Assembly (NCBI GenBank): GCA_018819265.1
Contig: JAHJQI010000005.1
Span: forward strand, 1 to 44,401
Source of the DNA: Alphaproteobacteria bacterium
Lineage (GTDB): Bacteria; Pseudomonadota; Alphaproteobacteria; Rhizobiales; Hyphomicrobiaceae
Length of the DNA: 44,401 nucleotides
Direction: 5' to 3'
Made by a program: the position numbers and the translations under genes. Shown here in pieces: positions 1 through 8,463 of this stretch. The notes under the pieces are model-generated. The model searched no databases, was not told the DNA's origin, and was given only the letters and a program-made list of their open reading frames with translations. Position 1 is the stretch's first letter; each line of letters begins with the position of its first letter.

Positions 1-50
1 CAATCGGGCACGTTGTCTCCGGCGAGCCGAATTCCCTAAAGGTGTCTCCC

Positions 51-893
51 ATGGCCCAGAAGATCCACAAGCTGCCGACCGATGAAGCCTCAAACCAGGA
101 TCCGGTCTGGCGGTCCGTGCGCGAGGAAGCCGAAGCGGTGATGCGCGCAGAACCCGCACTGGGGTCGTTCGTCTTCGCGACCGTGCTCGGACAGGACACA
201 CTGGAGGAGGCGATCATTCACCGGCTTGCCCAGCGCCTCAATCACACCGACGTCGATGCCGGCCTCATCTCCAAGACCTTCGGGCGCGTGCTGGACGAAT
301 TGCCGGATCTCGGCACGGCCCTGCGGGCAGATCTCGCCGCCGTCTATGAGCGCGACCCGGCCTGCGACCGTTTCATCGAGCCGATGCTGTACTTCAAGGG
401 CTTCCACGCCCTCGTCACCTACCGGTTCGCCCACGCGCTCTGGGTCAAGGGCCGCAAGGACTTCGCGCTCTATCTGCAAAGTCAAAGTTCAAAGCTGTTC
501 AGCGTCGACATCCACCCTGCTGCCCGCTTCGGCAAGGGCATCATGCTCGACCACGCCACCGGTTTCGTCGTCGGTGAGACGGCTGTCGTCGGCGACAACT
601 GCTCGTTCCTGCACGGCGTCACGCTCGGCGGCAGCGGCAAGGAATCGGGCGACCGCCATCCCAAGATCGGCAACAGCGTCCTCATCGGCGCTGGCGCCAA
701 GATCCTCGGCAACATCACGATAGGCTGCTGCTCGCGCGTGGCGGCCGGTTCCGTGGTCCTGAAAGACGTCCCCTCCGAAGTGACGGTGGCCGGCGTGCCG
801 GCCCGCATCGTCGGCCCTGCTGGCTGCTCGGAGCCGGCAAGTTCGATGGTCCAGCAACTCGATATGCCGGGCCTGGACACGAACGGGTCCTGA
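51..893 (+). CDS. cysE: Serine O-acetyltransferase
   Basis: Transfers acetyl from acetyl-CoA to L-serine, giving O-acetylserine, the first committed step of cysteine synthesis (cytoplasmic). The 280-residue protein has an N-terminal helical domain (about 15-150) and a C-terminal left-handed beta-helix of hexapeptide repeats (about 150-260). Catalytic residues equivalent to E. coli D143, D157 and H158 are D153 (in VDIHPAA), D167 and H168 (in MLDHATG); DRHPKIG and AGVPARIVG are also family signatures. The ATG at 51 is preferred over an in-frame GTG at 42 because AAAGG lies 8 nt before it. The tail after VPARIVG is about 25 residues longer than the core fold needs; in this family the C-terminus mediates docking with O-acetylserine sulfhydrylase. 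A small gene follows on the same strand after 54 nt. Confidence 0.97.
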   Translation: MAQKIHKLPTDEASNQDPVWRSVREEAEAVMRAEPALGSFVFATVLGQDTLEEAIIHRLAQRLNHTDVDAGLISKTFGRVLDELPDLGTALRADLAAVYERDPACDRFIEPMLYFKGFHALVTYRFAHALWVKGRKDFALYLQSQSSKLFSVDIHPAARFGKGIMLDHATGFVVGETAVVGDNCSFLHGVTLGGSGKESGDRHPKIGNSVLIGAGAKILGNITIGCCSRVAAGSVVLKDVPSEVTVAGVPARIVGPAGCSEPASSMVQQLDMPGLDTNGS

Positions 894-947
894 CCGCCAT
901 AACGGCCCGCACGCATATCGAAGCACGACACCAAGGAGACCAGACCC

Positions 948-1163
948 GTGGACAAGACGGAACTCGCCAAAATCGAAGCCTATCTGCGCAAGACCTTCGG
1001 CTTGAAGAACATCGGCCTGCGCGCGCAGCCTAAGAAGGCCGACATGGCGGAAGTCTTCATCGGCGACGAGTTCATCGCCACGCTGTACCGCATCGAGGAC
1101 GAGGGCGAGATCGAGTACCAGCTGCAGATGGCCATCCTCGAAATGGATCTTGAAGACGTCTGA
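948..1163 (+). CDS. DUF3126-family small protein
   Basis: Small acidic protein of 71 residues, matching by length and sequence type the alphaproteobacterial DUF3126 family, which I recall as a frequent downstream neighbour of cysE. No catalytic motif, signal peptide or membrane segment is visible; the pattern suggests a compact alpha/beta fold ending in the acidic stretch LEMDLEDV. The start is GTG at 948, supported by AAGGAG at 933-938 with 9-nt spacing. It sits between cysE and the carbonic-anhydrase-like gene, 18 nt before the latter, so the three are probably co-transcribed. Its function is unknown; a role linked to sulfur or cysteine metabolism would be inference from position only. Confidence 0.85.
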   Translation: MDKTELAKIEAYLRKTFGLKNIGLRAQPKKADMAEVFIGDEFIATLYRIEDEGEIEYQLQMAILEMDLEDV

Positions 1164-1181
1164 CCGGGAAAAATCTCGACC

Positions 1182-1712
1182 ATGCCGCTCTACGCCCTCG
1201 ACGCAGAGGTGAAGACCCCCGCCAACGGCCGCTACTGGGTCGCCCCTAACGCAACAGTGATCGGCAACGTCGACATCCGCGAGGATGCGAGCGTGTGGTT
1301 CGGCACGGTGATCCGGGGCGATAACGAAGCGATCGTCCTCGGCGAACGGGTCAACATCCAGGAGAACTGCGTCCTCCACACGGACCCCGGCTATCCGATG
1401 ACAATCCATCCCGACTGCACCATCGGCCATATGGTCATGCTGCACGGCTGCACGGTGGGGCCTGGCGCCCTCGTCGGCATTGGCTCGATTGTGCTCAATG
1501 GCGCGGTTATTGGCGAAGGGTCGCTCATCGGCGCCAATTCGCTGATCCCCGAGGGCAAGGTGATCCCGCCGCGCTCCCTCGTCGTCGGTTCACCGGGCCG
1601 CGTGGTACGCGAACTGACCGCCGAACAGGTCGCCGAAGTCAAAGCCACCGCCGGGCGCTATGTGCAGAACTGGCAGCGCTTCAAGGATAAGCTGCGCGCG
1701 CAGCACGCTTGA
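1182..1712 (+). CDS. Gamma-carbonic-anhydrase-like protein (YrdA/PaaY type)
   Basis: Left-handed beta-helix protein of 176 residues built from hexapeptide repeats, closed by a C-terminal helix. The three metal-binding histidines of gamma-class carbonic anhydrases are present as H66 (NCVLHTD), H83 and H88 (GHMVMLHGC), and the RGDN element (46-49) is conserved. Family members bind Zn or Fe; some hydrate CO2, whereas PaaY-type members are thioesterases and many YrdA-type proteins have no established activity. The acidic loop with the proton-shuttle glutamate of archaeal Cam is not apparent, which argues for caution in predicting anhydrase activity. It follows the DUF3126 gene by 18 nt and is probably the last gene of the cysE group. 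Family assignment is secure; substrate is not. Confidence 0.9.
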   Translation: MPLYALDAEVKTPANGRYWVAPNATVIGNVDIREDASVWFGTVIRGDNEAIVLGERVNIQENCVLHTDPGYPMTIHPDCTIGHMVMLHGCTVGPGALVGIGSIVLNGAVIGEGSLIGANSLIPEGKVIPPRSLVVGSPGRVVRELTAEQVAEVKATAGRYVQNWQRFKDKLRAQHA

Positions 1713-1890
1713 GCTGCCGGTAATGCGGCTGCCGTACCTTGGTTTCCTCTCGTCTCGGTCTCGCCAGGATCGCACGCCGGCCGATCCCGGACCAAAGGCG
1801 CTCATGCTTGGGCCACGGGTCCACCTGCCGGGGGAAAGGTCGTCGTAACCTCGGCAAAGGTTATGGAGCGGCAGCCTTTTGGTCATAGGA

Positions 1891-2538
1891 TCAACGCTTC
1901 GAGGTCTGGCCCGCGGTTACGACCGGATCATCGCGCACGACTTCTTCCAGCGACACCCAGGCCCTGGGGTTCACGTAAGACTGGCGCATCACGAACTGAT
2001 AAGGCGTGGCGCTCCAGATGCGGACGTCGCTAACCTTGTTGTCGAGGATGAAATCGCCTTGCGCGGTGCGCGCGGTCAGTACCGCGTGTCCATCCCCGTG
2101 CTCGTCGCGCACGACGGTCACGAGCAGCGCGCTATCCGGCCAGCCGCGCGCTATCAGCCCTTGGCGCTTCAACAGCACATAGTCTTCGCAGTCGCCCGAG
2201 GCTTGCGGAAGCGTCCAATATTCCTCGACCCCATAGGCTTCCATGTCGGTGACAGGGGTGATCGCCGCGTTGACCGTGCGGTTGACCTCGTCAAGTTCGC
2301 TGAGCCGTTCGGGCGTCGCATCGAAGCGGTCGTTGACGGGCCAGTGTCCGACGCAAAACTGCGGTTGTGTCTCGCAGAACTGGACGAAGCCGTATGGCGG
2401 TTGCGCGCTGCCGAATGCACGCATGAAGGGCGAATACCGTTGCCCGTAGTAGGAGGATGTCTGCGGTTCGGCGCTCGCCTCAGACAGGCCAAGCACCATC
2501 AAACTCGCCGCGAAAGCAAAAATGACCCCGATACGCAT
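1891..2538 (-). CDS. Periplasmic transglutaminase-like cysteine peptidase (BTLCP, C93)
   Basis: Member of the bacterial transglutaminase-like cysteine proteinase family (DUF920, peptidase family C93). The 215-residue precursor has a Sec signal peptide (basic MRIG, hydrophobic core, likely cleavage after ASA near residue 23). The catalytic triad is visible as C117 (SGDCEDYV), H151 (GDGHAVL) and D166 (FILDNK). Related LapG proteases cleave surface adhesins under cyclic-di-GMP control, but single-domain members such as this one have mostly unknown targets. ATG at 2538 was chosen because it opens the signal peptide; upstream in-frame codons encode an unlikely arginine-rich leader. A PilZ protein lies directly upstream on the same strand, so a c-di-GMP link is possible but is inference. 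Confidence 0.9.
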   Translation of the reverse strand: MRIGVIFAFAASLMVLGLSEASAEPQTSSYYGQRYSPFMRAFGSAQPPYGFVQFCETQPQFCVGHWPVNDRFDATPERLSELDEVNRTVNAAITPVTDMEAYGVEEYWTLPQASGDCEDYVLLKRQGLIARGWPDSALLVTVVRDEHGDGHAVLTARTAQGDFILDNKVSDVRIWSATPYQFVMRQSYVNPRAWVSLEEVVRDDPVVTAGQTSKR

Positions 2539-2681
2539 CTGAGAAAACAACTCCAGATAACTCACATGAGAACCAAAACCGGACCGGCGAACAGACCAAC
2601 CCGGCGAAGACCGCATTCGTTCCCTAAGCCTCGAACCGGCAACTGCCCTGGGGGCCGTGCCGAACTCTCCGGCAATCCACA

Positions 2682-3311
2682 TCAGTCGAACAGTGTCTGC
2701 AGGGCATTTGCCTCTTGAACCTGCAGAAACTGAACGCCGATGCCGTGGTCGTGATGACGGCGCACGACGGCGTGCTGCATCCCGACAACGACTTCCGTGC
2801 CGATCACCGGCCTGAAGTGCGTACCCAGCGAAGCGCCCGACAGCGAAATGTCAAGCAGGGCGCACTGAACGGCACGTTCACCGAGCTGCATGGTGACCGG
2901 CTTGTTGCCAACCGCGATGCGCTCGTGCCGACGCCCTTCGAGGCCGGTAAATTCAGAACGATTGATCAGCCAGGTGAGCTGAGCAGCCAATTTTTCGCGC
3001 TTGCGCGTGGTGATATTGAGGCACATCGAAAAACCTGACTCGAACACCCGGTCGACGGCTCCGTCGATTAGTCCGATGTGTTCGAAATAAGCGACGACTT
3101 TCTCTTTCGGAGCCAGCAGGACCGGCGAAGTCATCTGCATTTCCGCAACCGAGATTCTGATCATCTTGGCGGGATATTCCGACTTGTCGGTGCGCATGAA
3201 ACGCCCCTGAAGCGCCAGTTCCACGGTCCGGTGACGGTCGCCGAAATCGACATCGGGCATCCTTAGCTGCGAGGATGGACGGCGGGTCACCTGGGCTTGT
3301 AGGGCAGTCAT
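2682..3311 (-). CDS. PilZ-domain protein, probably two PilZ modules
   Basis: Cytoplasmic protein of 209 residues. The C-terminal half carries a canonical cyclic-di-GMP-binding PilZ module: RRHER at 127-131 and DISLSG at 154-159 match the RxxxR and DxSxxG signatures. The N-terminal half (about 20-110) has a PilZ-like strand pattern, beginning near RHRTVEL and containing the MIRISVAEMQM stretch, but lacks a clear DxSxxG, so it is likely a degenerate second module. PilZ proteins act as second-messenger receptors that change partner activity. ATG at 3311 is supported by GAGG 7 nt upstream. It is transcribed toward the BTLCP peptidase gene with a gap of about 140 bp. Its output is not predictable from sequence. 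Confidence 0.85.
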   Translation of the reverse strand: MTALQAQVTRRPSSQLRMPDVDFGDRHRTVELALQGRFMRTDKSEYPAKMIRISVAEMQMTSPVLLAPKEKVVAYFEHIGLIDGAVDRVFESGFSMCLNITTRKREKLAAQLTWLINRSEFTGLEGRRHERIAVGNKPVTMQLGERAVQCALLDISLSGASLGTHFRPVIGTEVVVGMQHAVVRRHHDHGIGVQFLQVQEANALQTLFD

Positions 3312-3396
3312 CGAACAACCTCGACGCAAGGGAGCAACTGGACCGCAGCGGGATGAGGCGGTCTGCGATTACGCCCTCAAGTATCGGCCGGGTGTT

Positions 3397-3411
3397 TTAA
3401 CGTTTAGCTAA
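3397..3411 (-). promoter_or_regulatory. Possible CtrA-like box upstream of the PilZ gene
   Basis: TTAA, seven bases, then CTAA: one mismatch from the CtrA consensus TTAA-N7-TTAA. It lies about 86 bp upstream of the PilZ start. CtrA controls motility and cell-cycle genes in alphaproteobacteria, and PilZ genes are plausible targets, but a single near match in an AT-rich spacer can occur by chance. Confidence 0.25.
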
Positions 3412-3457
3412 TGGCCATGATTATTTTGGGACAATTGCTGCGCTTAGCCAGTCATAT

Positions 3458-4114
3458 TCAGGTGTTCTCCTCGGGCTGCTCTGAGCGCCCGCCCTCGTAG
3501 ACGCGGAACTGCCGCCGGTCCTGGCGCACGATGCGGGCGGTGCGAAGACCCGGAAAAACCGCGGGCTGGGGGGCATCGCTCGGGATTGCGCGCAGCACCG
3601 GTTCAGGCAGGTCGCATCCCTCGGCGGGGTAGGTCAGTTCGGTTTCGACGATGCGGAAAGTTTCGACCGGCGTCGTTGCCAGCCAGGGCTGCGGATTGAG
3701 GGCAACGAAGGCTCCCAGGAACCGGTCGATCGCCTCGCCGTTATGCAGCAGCGGGAGGATGATGACCTCGAAACGCGCCATGCGATTTTGCGCCGAGACA
3801 CCGTCGATGAGGAACCGGGCGACGGCGCCCAGCTTGCGAACCGATGTCAGATGTCGTTGCAACACGAACTTATCCGTCTCGCGCCAACCCTCCAGGAAGC
3901 TGGCGCCGCGCATCTCGCGGCCTGTGGTTTCGCAAATGCGGGTGCCGGCCAGCCGGTAGACGAATGAGGATGGGGCGTGGAATTCAAGAATGAACGTGTC
4001 GGAGAGAACATCGGCGATCCGTGCAGGTTCGATTTCGAAACGCCGCGGCGCAATGCGCCCGGCGCGGACGCTGTTCCAATAACCGTAGAGAGCTACGTTG
4101 GTTGCGGTTCTCAT
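3458..4114 (-). CDS. PAS_5 domain protein
   Basis: Protein of 218 residues resembling the alphaproteobacterial PAS_5 family (PF07310), which typically opens with a motif of the type W-x-x-x-R followed by a helix and a PAS core. Here YGYWNSVRAGRIAPRRFEIE fits that opening and the PAS-like core runs to about residue 150. No output domain (kinase, cyclase, HTH) follows, so it is probably a stand-alone sensor or adaptor. ATG at 4114 is chosen because family members start close to this point; a start at 4153 would add 13 basic residues. It is divergent from the rhomboid gene with about 250 bp between. Ligand and partner are unknown. Confidence 0.78.
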   Translation of the reverse strand: MRTATNVALYGYWNSVRAGRIAPRRFEIEPARIADVLSDTFILEFHAPSSFVYRLAGTRICETTGREMRGASFLEGWRETDKFVLQRHLTSVRKLGAVARFLIDGVSAQNRMARFEVIILPLLHNGEAIDRFLGAFVALNPQPWLATTPVETFRIVETELTYPAEGCDLPEPVLRAIPSDAPQPAVFPGLRTARIVRQDRRQFRVYEGGRSEQPEENT

Positions 4115-4367
4115 CTTCGCCCGGTCGCTCCGTCGGTGCCCCCGGGCGTGCAAAGCGAAAAACCTGCATCGGTCTCGCCGCCGCTGTCCGAAAATGACAC
4201 GGTTGTTGGCAATTGTTCAGTCTTGTGCGCTGAGCTCAGCAGCAACCGTGCCATCCGCACCGGCGATCGCGACCTTTCTGCGGGATGCCAGCTTGCCGGC
4301 CGCCCCTCGGGACGTTAACGCTGCCTGCTCCTGGCGGTGGTCCCGACCGGCACTGCCGAGAGCGAAA

Positions 4368-5117
4368 ATGATGGAGCCTCAATTGCATCAGCCCCACCGC
4401 GAGCCGATCTTCAACGTGCCCGGAAGCGTCGTTGCGCTCATAGCGATCTTCGTCGCCGTCCACGCCGTGCGCCAGTTCCTGCCCATTGCCGAGGACGACT
4501 GGCTGACGATCGCGCTGGCCTTCGTGCCGGCACGTTATGCGGGTTTTGCTGATCAGATCCCGGGCGGCGAAATCGCTTCCTGGACGTCGTGGATCACGCA
4601 CATGTTCGTCCATGGCGACGCCATCCACCTCATGTTCAACTCGGTCTGGTTCCTGGCCTTCGGCGGTGCCATCGCCATGCGCGTCGGCACGGCCAGGTTT
4701 CTGGCATTGACCGTCTTTACCGGCATCATCGGCGCGGCGACGTTCATGGGGTTTCACTGGGGTGCGGGTGTTCCCGTGGTCGGAGCATCGGGCGCCGTCT
4801 CCGGAATGATGGGGGCGGTCATGCGATTCTTGTTCAGCGCCATGGACATGGGCAGTATTGCTGCCCTGCGCGAACGTCCCCGCTCGGTTCCGCTGATGCG
4901 GTTAACGAGGGCTTTGAGCGACAAGCGGGTTCTTGCCGTCACCGCCATTTACCTTCTGCTGAATGCTGTCACCGCGTTTGGAATTCCGGGGCTCGCCGCG
5001 GAAGGCGGGATTGCGTGGGAGGCCCATTTTGGCGGCTATCTCGCCGGCCTCCTGTGCTTCGGTTTCTTCGATCCGGCCCCGCCCAAGCCCCGTTTCGAGC
5101 CGAGGATTGTGCACTGA
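4368..5117 (+). CDS. Rhomboid-family intramembrane serine protease
   Basis: Polytopic membrane protein of 249 residues with about six transmembrane segments. The rhomboid Ser-His dyad is present: S141 in GASGAVSG and H220 in WEAHFGGYLAG. H87 and N91 in HLMFNSVWF match the conserved oxyanion-side positions in TM2. Rhomboids cleave single-pass membrane proteins within the bilayer. An insertion of about 45 residues between the serine helix and the next segment (about 150-190, rich in Arg) is longer than in minimal rhomboids and is likely a cytoplasmic loop. ATG at 4368, with GAGAG upstream, removes about 90 upstream codons that look non-coding. The CBS-pair gene follows on the same strand after about 108 nt. 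The substrate is unknown. Confidence 0.92.
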   Translation: MMEPQLHQPHREPIFNVPGSVVALIAIFVAVHAVRQFLPIAEDDWLTIALAFVPARYAGFADQIPGGEIASWTSWITHMFVHGDAIHLMFNSVWFLAFGGAIAMRVGTARFLALTVFTGIIGAATFMGFHWGAGVPVVGASGAVSGMMGAVMRFLFSAMDMGSIAALRERPRSVPLMRLTRALSDKRVLAVTAIYLLLNAVTAFGIPGLAAEGGIAWEAHFGGYLAGLLCFGFFDPAPPKPRFEPRIVH

Positions 5118-5225
5118 GCCTTGCGTTTTGCGACATTCTGAAGCAGCATTCACGCAAACGTAATCAAGCCCCGGCCGGTCCGCCGCAATTGCAAGGGGCA
5201 TCTATTTGAATCGGAGGCGAGTGCA

Positions 5226-5657
5226 ATGAACGTAGCAACGCTGTTGAAAGCCAAGGGCAGGGCTGTCGCAACCGCACACGCCAGCACAACGCTGCTCGAA
5301 ATTTCGGTCGCGCTGTCGGAAAGGCGCATTGGCGCCATGGTCATCGTCGACGACCAAGGCGGCGTGATCGGAATCGTCTCGGAGCGCGATCTCGTCCGCG
5401 CGATTGCCTCCAGCGGTCAACATGTGCTGAGCCGTCCGGCGTCGGAATTCATGACCCGCGACGTCACGATCTGCAGTCTCGAGCGGACCATCGAGGAATT
5501 GATGGAAATGATGACCAAGGGCCGGTTCCGCCATCTGCCTGTTGTCGAGAACGGCAATCTCGTCGGCATCATCTCGATTGGCGACGTCGTCAAGCATCAC
5601 ATCGCCGAGGTCGAGATGGAAGTCTCCGCCATGCGCGATTATCTCGCCACCGGTTGA
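5226..5657 (+). CDS. CBS-domain-pair protein
   Basis: Stand-alone Bateman module of 143 residues: two CBS domains (about 7-62 and 75-130), each ending in the typical signature (VIGIVSERDLVRAI; LVGIISIGDVVKHHI). The second helix shows the usual FMTRDV and GRFRHLPVVE motifs. Such proteins bind adenine nucleotides and act as energy sensors, often on partner enzymes or channels. The start has a strong site, GGAGG at 5213-5217, nine nt before ATG. No output domain is fused. It follows the rhomboid gene but the spacing leaves room for its own promoter. The target cannot be told from sequence. Confidence 0.92.
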   Translation: MNVATLLKAKGRAVATAHASTTLLEISVALSERRIGAMVIVDDQGGVIGIVSERDLVRAIASSGQHVLSRPASEFMTRDVTICSLERTIEELMEMMTKGRFRHLPVVENGNLVGIISIGDVVKHHIAEVEMEVSAMRDYLATG

Positions 5658-5741
5658 TCGACGAGTCCGGTCCTGGCCCTGGCGGGCCAACGCTTGATGA
5701 TGGCCTCAGCGGTGAGGACTTCCTGGGAGCGGGGCCTTGCG

Positions 5742-6701
5742 TCAGGCCGTAATCCGGTGCCGGTTGCCGGCCAATTGTTCGCGTACGGCGATTTCCTGGC
5801 GGATCGTCTCGATCTCGCGCTTCGCTGCCGCGTATCCGAGATCGATCAATTCGGCCGCACGGTGAAAATCGAACAGATTGATGCCGTGCAGCCGCGGGCT
5901 GATCATCGCATCCGGCGGATCCCCCGCCAGTCTCGACCGGGCGATCCGATCCTGTACGATGTTGAAGGCTTCGACCATCACCGTCGAGATGCCCGGCACG
6001 TTCTCGCCGCGACCGAAAAGCTGGCGCTGCAGCAGCCGGCGCGCGTTGAAGCCGCCGGTTTCCTTCGCGAGCGGGGCGACATCCAGATCCGTTTCAACTT
6101 CCGGCTCGGTATCGAATTCGACCTGCGGGGCAAGCGTGCCGCGCGAGGACAGATCGAAGTTGAGGTTGACCGCGATGACGTAGCGCGCGCCCATCGCCCG
6201 GCACACCGAGATCGGTACCGGGTTGACGAGCGCCCCGTCGAACAGCCAGCGCCCCCGGATCTTGACCGGCTTGAAGATGCCCGGCAGCGCGTAGGAGGCG
6301 CGGATGGCGTTGGCGAGCCCGCCTTTCGAAAGCCAGATTTCGTGTCCGGTGCCGATTTCGGTTGCAACAGCGGTGAAGGCAATTGCGAGGTCCTGCATTT
6401 TCTGCCCGCCGACGGTATCGATCAGGCGTTCCGTCAATCGACCGCCGGTGATGAGCCCCGTCCCGGCAAGATTGAAATCGAGGAAACCCCAGACCCGGCG
6501 CATCGTCAGTTCGCGGGCAAAGGCCTCGACCTCGTCGAGGTGGCCTGCCGCATAACAGCCTCCGACGACGGCCCCAATCGAGGTTCCGGCAATGACTTGC
6601 GGCCGTATCCCCGCCTCTTCCAGCGCCCGCAGGACGCCGATATGCGACCAACCGCGCGCCGCGCCGCCGCCCAGCGCCAATCCGATTCTCAATCGATCCA
6701 T
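5742..6701 (-). CDS. Patatin-like phospholipase (RssA-type)
   Basis: Patatin-fold acyl hydrolase of 319 residues. The oxyanion loop GGGAARG is at 11-17, the nucleophile elbow GTSIG places Ser at 41, and the catalytic Asp is D155 in FDGALV, so the Ser-Asp dyad is complete. The extra C-terminal region (about 200-319) includes a polar acidic stretch and predicted helices, as in RssA/YchK-type bacterial members. No signal peptide or TM segment is seen, so it is probably cytosolic or peripherally membrane-bound. GTG/ATG alternatives were weighed: ATG at 6701 has GGGGA 7 nt upstream. It is convergent with the CBS gene and separated from hisI by a palindromic repeat. Substrate is unknown; a lipase function rests on motifs only. 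Confidence 0.92.
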   Translation of the reverse strand: MDRLRIGLALGGGAARGWSHIGVLRALEEAGIRPQVIAGTSIGAVVGGCYAAGHLDEVEAFARELTMRRVWGFLDFNLAGTGLITGGRLTERLIDTVGGQKMQDLAIAFTAVATEIGTGHEIWLSKGGLANAIRASYALPGIFKPVKIRGRWLFDGALVNPVPISVCRAMGARYVIAVNLNFDLSSRGTLAPQVEFDTEPEVETDLDVAPLAKETGGFNARRLLQRQLFGRGENVPGISTVMVEAFNIVQDRIARSRLAGDPPDAMISPRLHGINLFDFHRAAELIDLGYAAAKREIETIRQEIAVREQLAGNRHRITA

Positions 6702-6861
6702 CCGATATTCCCCGGTGGGCCGGCAGCGTTGCCGGCAAAACCTGCATTCCAGCACTGCCGACAACGTACGAGCTGCAACATCACCGGCATGGCGCCGGCG
6801 ACTCGCGCGTCGACACTATGATGTTAACACGACAGAATAACGGTGCGGGGTTAACCGACAG

Positions 6862-6916
6862 CTAGACCATCATCCGACGCTACGCGATCGCTGTTTGCGA
6901 TCGGATGATGCTCCAG
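6862..6916. repeat. CTAG-type palindromic repeat, copy 1
   Basis: Interrupted palindrome: CATCATCCGA (6868-6877) pairs with TCGGATGATG (6901-6910), with an inner GATCGC/GCGATC hairpin. It begins with CTAGA and ends with CTCCAG, so the outer arms are imperfect. The core is nearly identical to the copy after hfq at 41806-41855. It lies between the divergent starts of the patatin gene and the 3' end of hisI, and could form a hairpin in either transcript. Confidence 0.75.
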
Positions 6917-6962
6917 GTGCAGGAGCACATACAACCAAGATCAACGTGCAGCCGTCGGCGCT

Positions 6963-7442
6963 TCAGCTCTGTTCGTCCTTGTTGGGGTAGACCTCGCCTG
7001 GATCGAAGGCTCGCTCGGAGACCGGCTTCGAGAGGCGGTAAGTCCCGTCGATGCGACCGCCGAGCGCCACGTCGCGGTAAAAGCAGGACTTCCGCCCGGT
7101 GTGACAGGCGGCGCCATGGCCGTCGATGCGGACGCTGAGCCACACGACATCTTGATCGCAATCGGTGCGCATCGCCACGATGTGCAGCAGGTTGCCGCTC
7201 TCTTCACCCTTCTTCCATAAGCGGCGCCGCGAGCGGCTATAGAAGTGCGCGATCGCAGTCTCGACGCTCAGCCGCAGCGCTTCGGCGTTCATGTAGGCGA
7301 ACATCAGCACTTCATTGGTTTCGGCCTCGGTCACGATGGCCGCAATCAGCCCCTCGGCATCGAATCGGGGGGTGAAGGTCGATCCCTCCTCTAGTTCGGG
7401 TTTACGGCCGGGAGCCGCGAATATCGGAGTATCATCAGGCAT
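6963..7442 (-). CDS. hisI: Phosphoribosyl-AMP cyclohydrolase
   Basis: Third enzyme of histidine biosynthesis: opens the adenine ring of phosphoribosyl-AMP (cytoplasmic). The 159-residue protein is the monofunctional form, without the HisE domain. Metal-site residues are visible: D94, C95, D96 and D98 in DCDQD (Mg and Zn binding), and C113 and C120 in ACHTGRKSC, which complete the zinc site. [13 protein letters not shown] (69-80) and MFAYMN (47-52) are further family blocks. The first about 20 residues are a variable extension. It stands alone and is divergent from the scaffold-protein gene with about 146 bp between the starts, which must hold both promoters. No other his gene is in the window, consistent with dispersed his genes in this class. 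Confidence 0.97.
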   Translation of the reverse strand: MPDDTPIFAAPGRKPELEEGSTFTPRFDAEGLIAAIVTEAETNEVLMFAYMNAEALRLSVETAIAHFYSRSRRRLWKKGEESGNLLHIVAMRTDCDQDVVWLSVRIDGHGAACHTGRKSCFYRDVALGGRIDGTYRLSKPVSERAFDPGEVYPNKDEQS

Positions 7443-7588
7443 GATTGTGATCGGCGTCCTAGCATCGGTGGATTAGCTTCATTTCGCCGTCGAACCCGAA
7501 GGTTTCGCTCCGGCGGATGAAATGCCTATATTCGTCTGCACGACACAGACAGGCGGCAGCCGCCCCGACAGTCAAGGCAAAATCGCGC

Positions 7589-8053
7589 ATGACCGACCTC
7601 GACGCCATCTATTCCAACCGCATCCTGGAACTCGCTGCGGCGATTCCGCGATCCGAGCGCCTGGACAATCCGGATGCCAGCGCATCCGCCCATTCGAAGC
7701 TCTGCGGCTCGACGGTGCAGGTCGATCTCACCATGGAACGCGGCGTCGTCACCGGTTATGGACAGACCGTCAAGGCCTGCCTGCTCGGCCAGGCGGCCGC
7801 CTCCGTCGTCGGGCGCGAGATCGTCGGCACCCCGAAGGAGGAGATAACCGAGGTCGCCGCCAACATGCGCGCCATGCTGAAAGACAACGGACCGCCGCCC
7901 GGCGGGCGCTGGGCCGATCTCGCAGTCCTCGAACCGGTACGCGATTACAAGGCGCGGCACACCTCGACGCTGCTCGTGTTCGAGGCCGTGCTCGACGCCA
8001 TGGCGCAGATCGAGGCCGGGCGCCAGAAGGCAGGATCGAGCGGGTCCGCGTGA
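7589..8053 (+). CDS. IscU/NifU-like iron-sulfur scaffold protein
   Basis: Protein of 154 residues with an IscU/NifU N-terminal-type fold. Two scaffold-type cysteines are visible, C39 (KLCGSTV) and one in VKACLLGQAAAS; at the usual third position the sequence reads RHTSTLL, so the third IscU cysteine is replaced. This variant pattern occurs in a distinct alphaproteobacterial family annotated as iron-sulfur assembly scaffold; whether it carries clusters is uncertain. ATG at 7589 has AAGG 11 nt upstream and matches the family N-terminus. Its stop overlaps the start of yidD (GTGA, 4 nt), implying translational coupling. No isc or suf genes are nearby. Fold assignment is fairly sure; a scaffold role is inferred from family annotation. 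Confidence 0.82.
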   Translation: MTDLDAIYSNRILELAAAIPRSERLDNPDASASAHSKLCGSTVQVDLTMERGVVTGYGQTVKACLLGQAAASVVGREIVGTPKEEITEVAANMRAMLKDNGPPPGGRWADLAVLEPVRDYKARHTSTLLVFEAVLDAMAQIEAGRQKAGSSGSA

Positions 8054-8367
8054 AACTTCTCGGCGAAATTCTCAAAGTCCCGATCCATGTCTACCGCTGG
8101 ACGTTGAAACCATACGTCGGCTGGCAGTGCCGCCACCTGCCGACCTGCTCCGAATACGCACTTGAATCGATCGACAGGAACGGCCCCTGGCGCGGCTTCT
8201 GGTTGATGGTTTCGCGCCTCACCCGCTGCCGCCCCGGCGGCACGGCGGGTTACGATCCCGTCCCCGACATCCGCGGGGAGCACCACCCGTTGGCACCGTG
8301 GCGGTATGGCCGCTGGACGGGGAAGCATATGGAAAAGCGGTGGACGGGCGCAGATGGGGAGGCGTGA
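8050..8367 (+). CDS. yidD: Membrane protein insertion efficiency factor YidD
   Basis: Small protein of 105 residues of the YidD family, which assists YidC-dependent insertion of inner-membrane proteins. The diagnostic cysteine-rich core is present: CRHLPTCSEYA (27-37), the R-x-x-RC-P segment (C60) and GYDPVP (67-72). An amphipathic N-terminal helix (LLGEILKVPIHVYRWTL) fits peripheral membrane association. The start is the GTG at 8050, which overlaps the TGA of the preceding scaffold gene by 4 nt, so translation is coupled. In many bacteria yidD lies with rnpA and yidC; here it is uncoupled from them, an arrangement seen in alphaproteobacteria. The C-terminal 30 residues are a variable tail rich in Trp, Arg and Gly. 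Confidence 0.95.
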   Translation: MKLLGEILKVPIHVYRWTLKPYVGWQCRHLPTCSEYALESIDRNGPWRGFWLMVSRLTRCRPGGTAGYDPVPDIRGEHHPLAPWRYGRWTGKHMEKRWTGADGEA

Positions 8368-8463
8368 ATGGCGGTACGCTGCTTTCCGCCTTCAACCTGT
8401 CGAACGGTCATCGTAGAGCGCTACCGATTCCCGCCCAGCTCCCGCCCGGCATGCTCCTATCGC

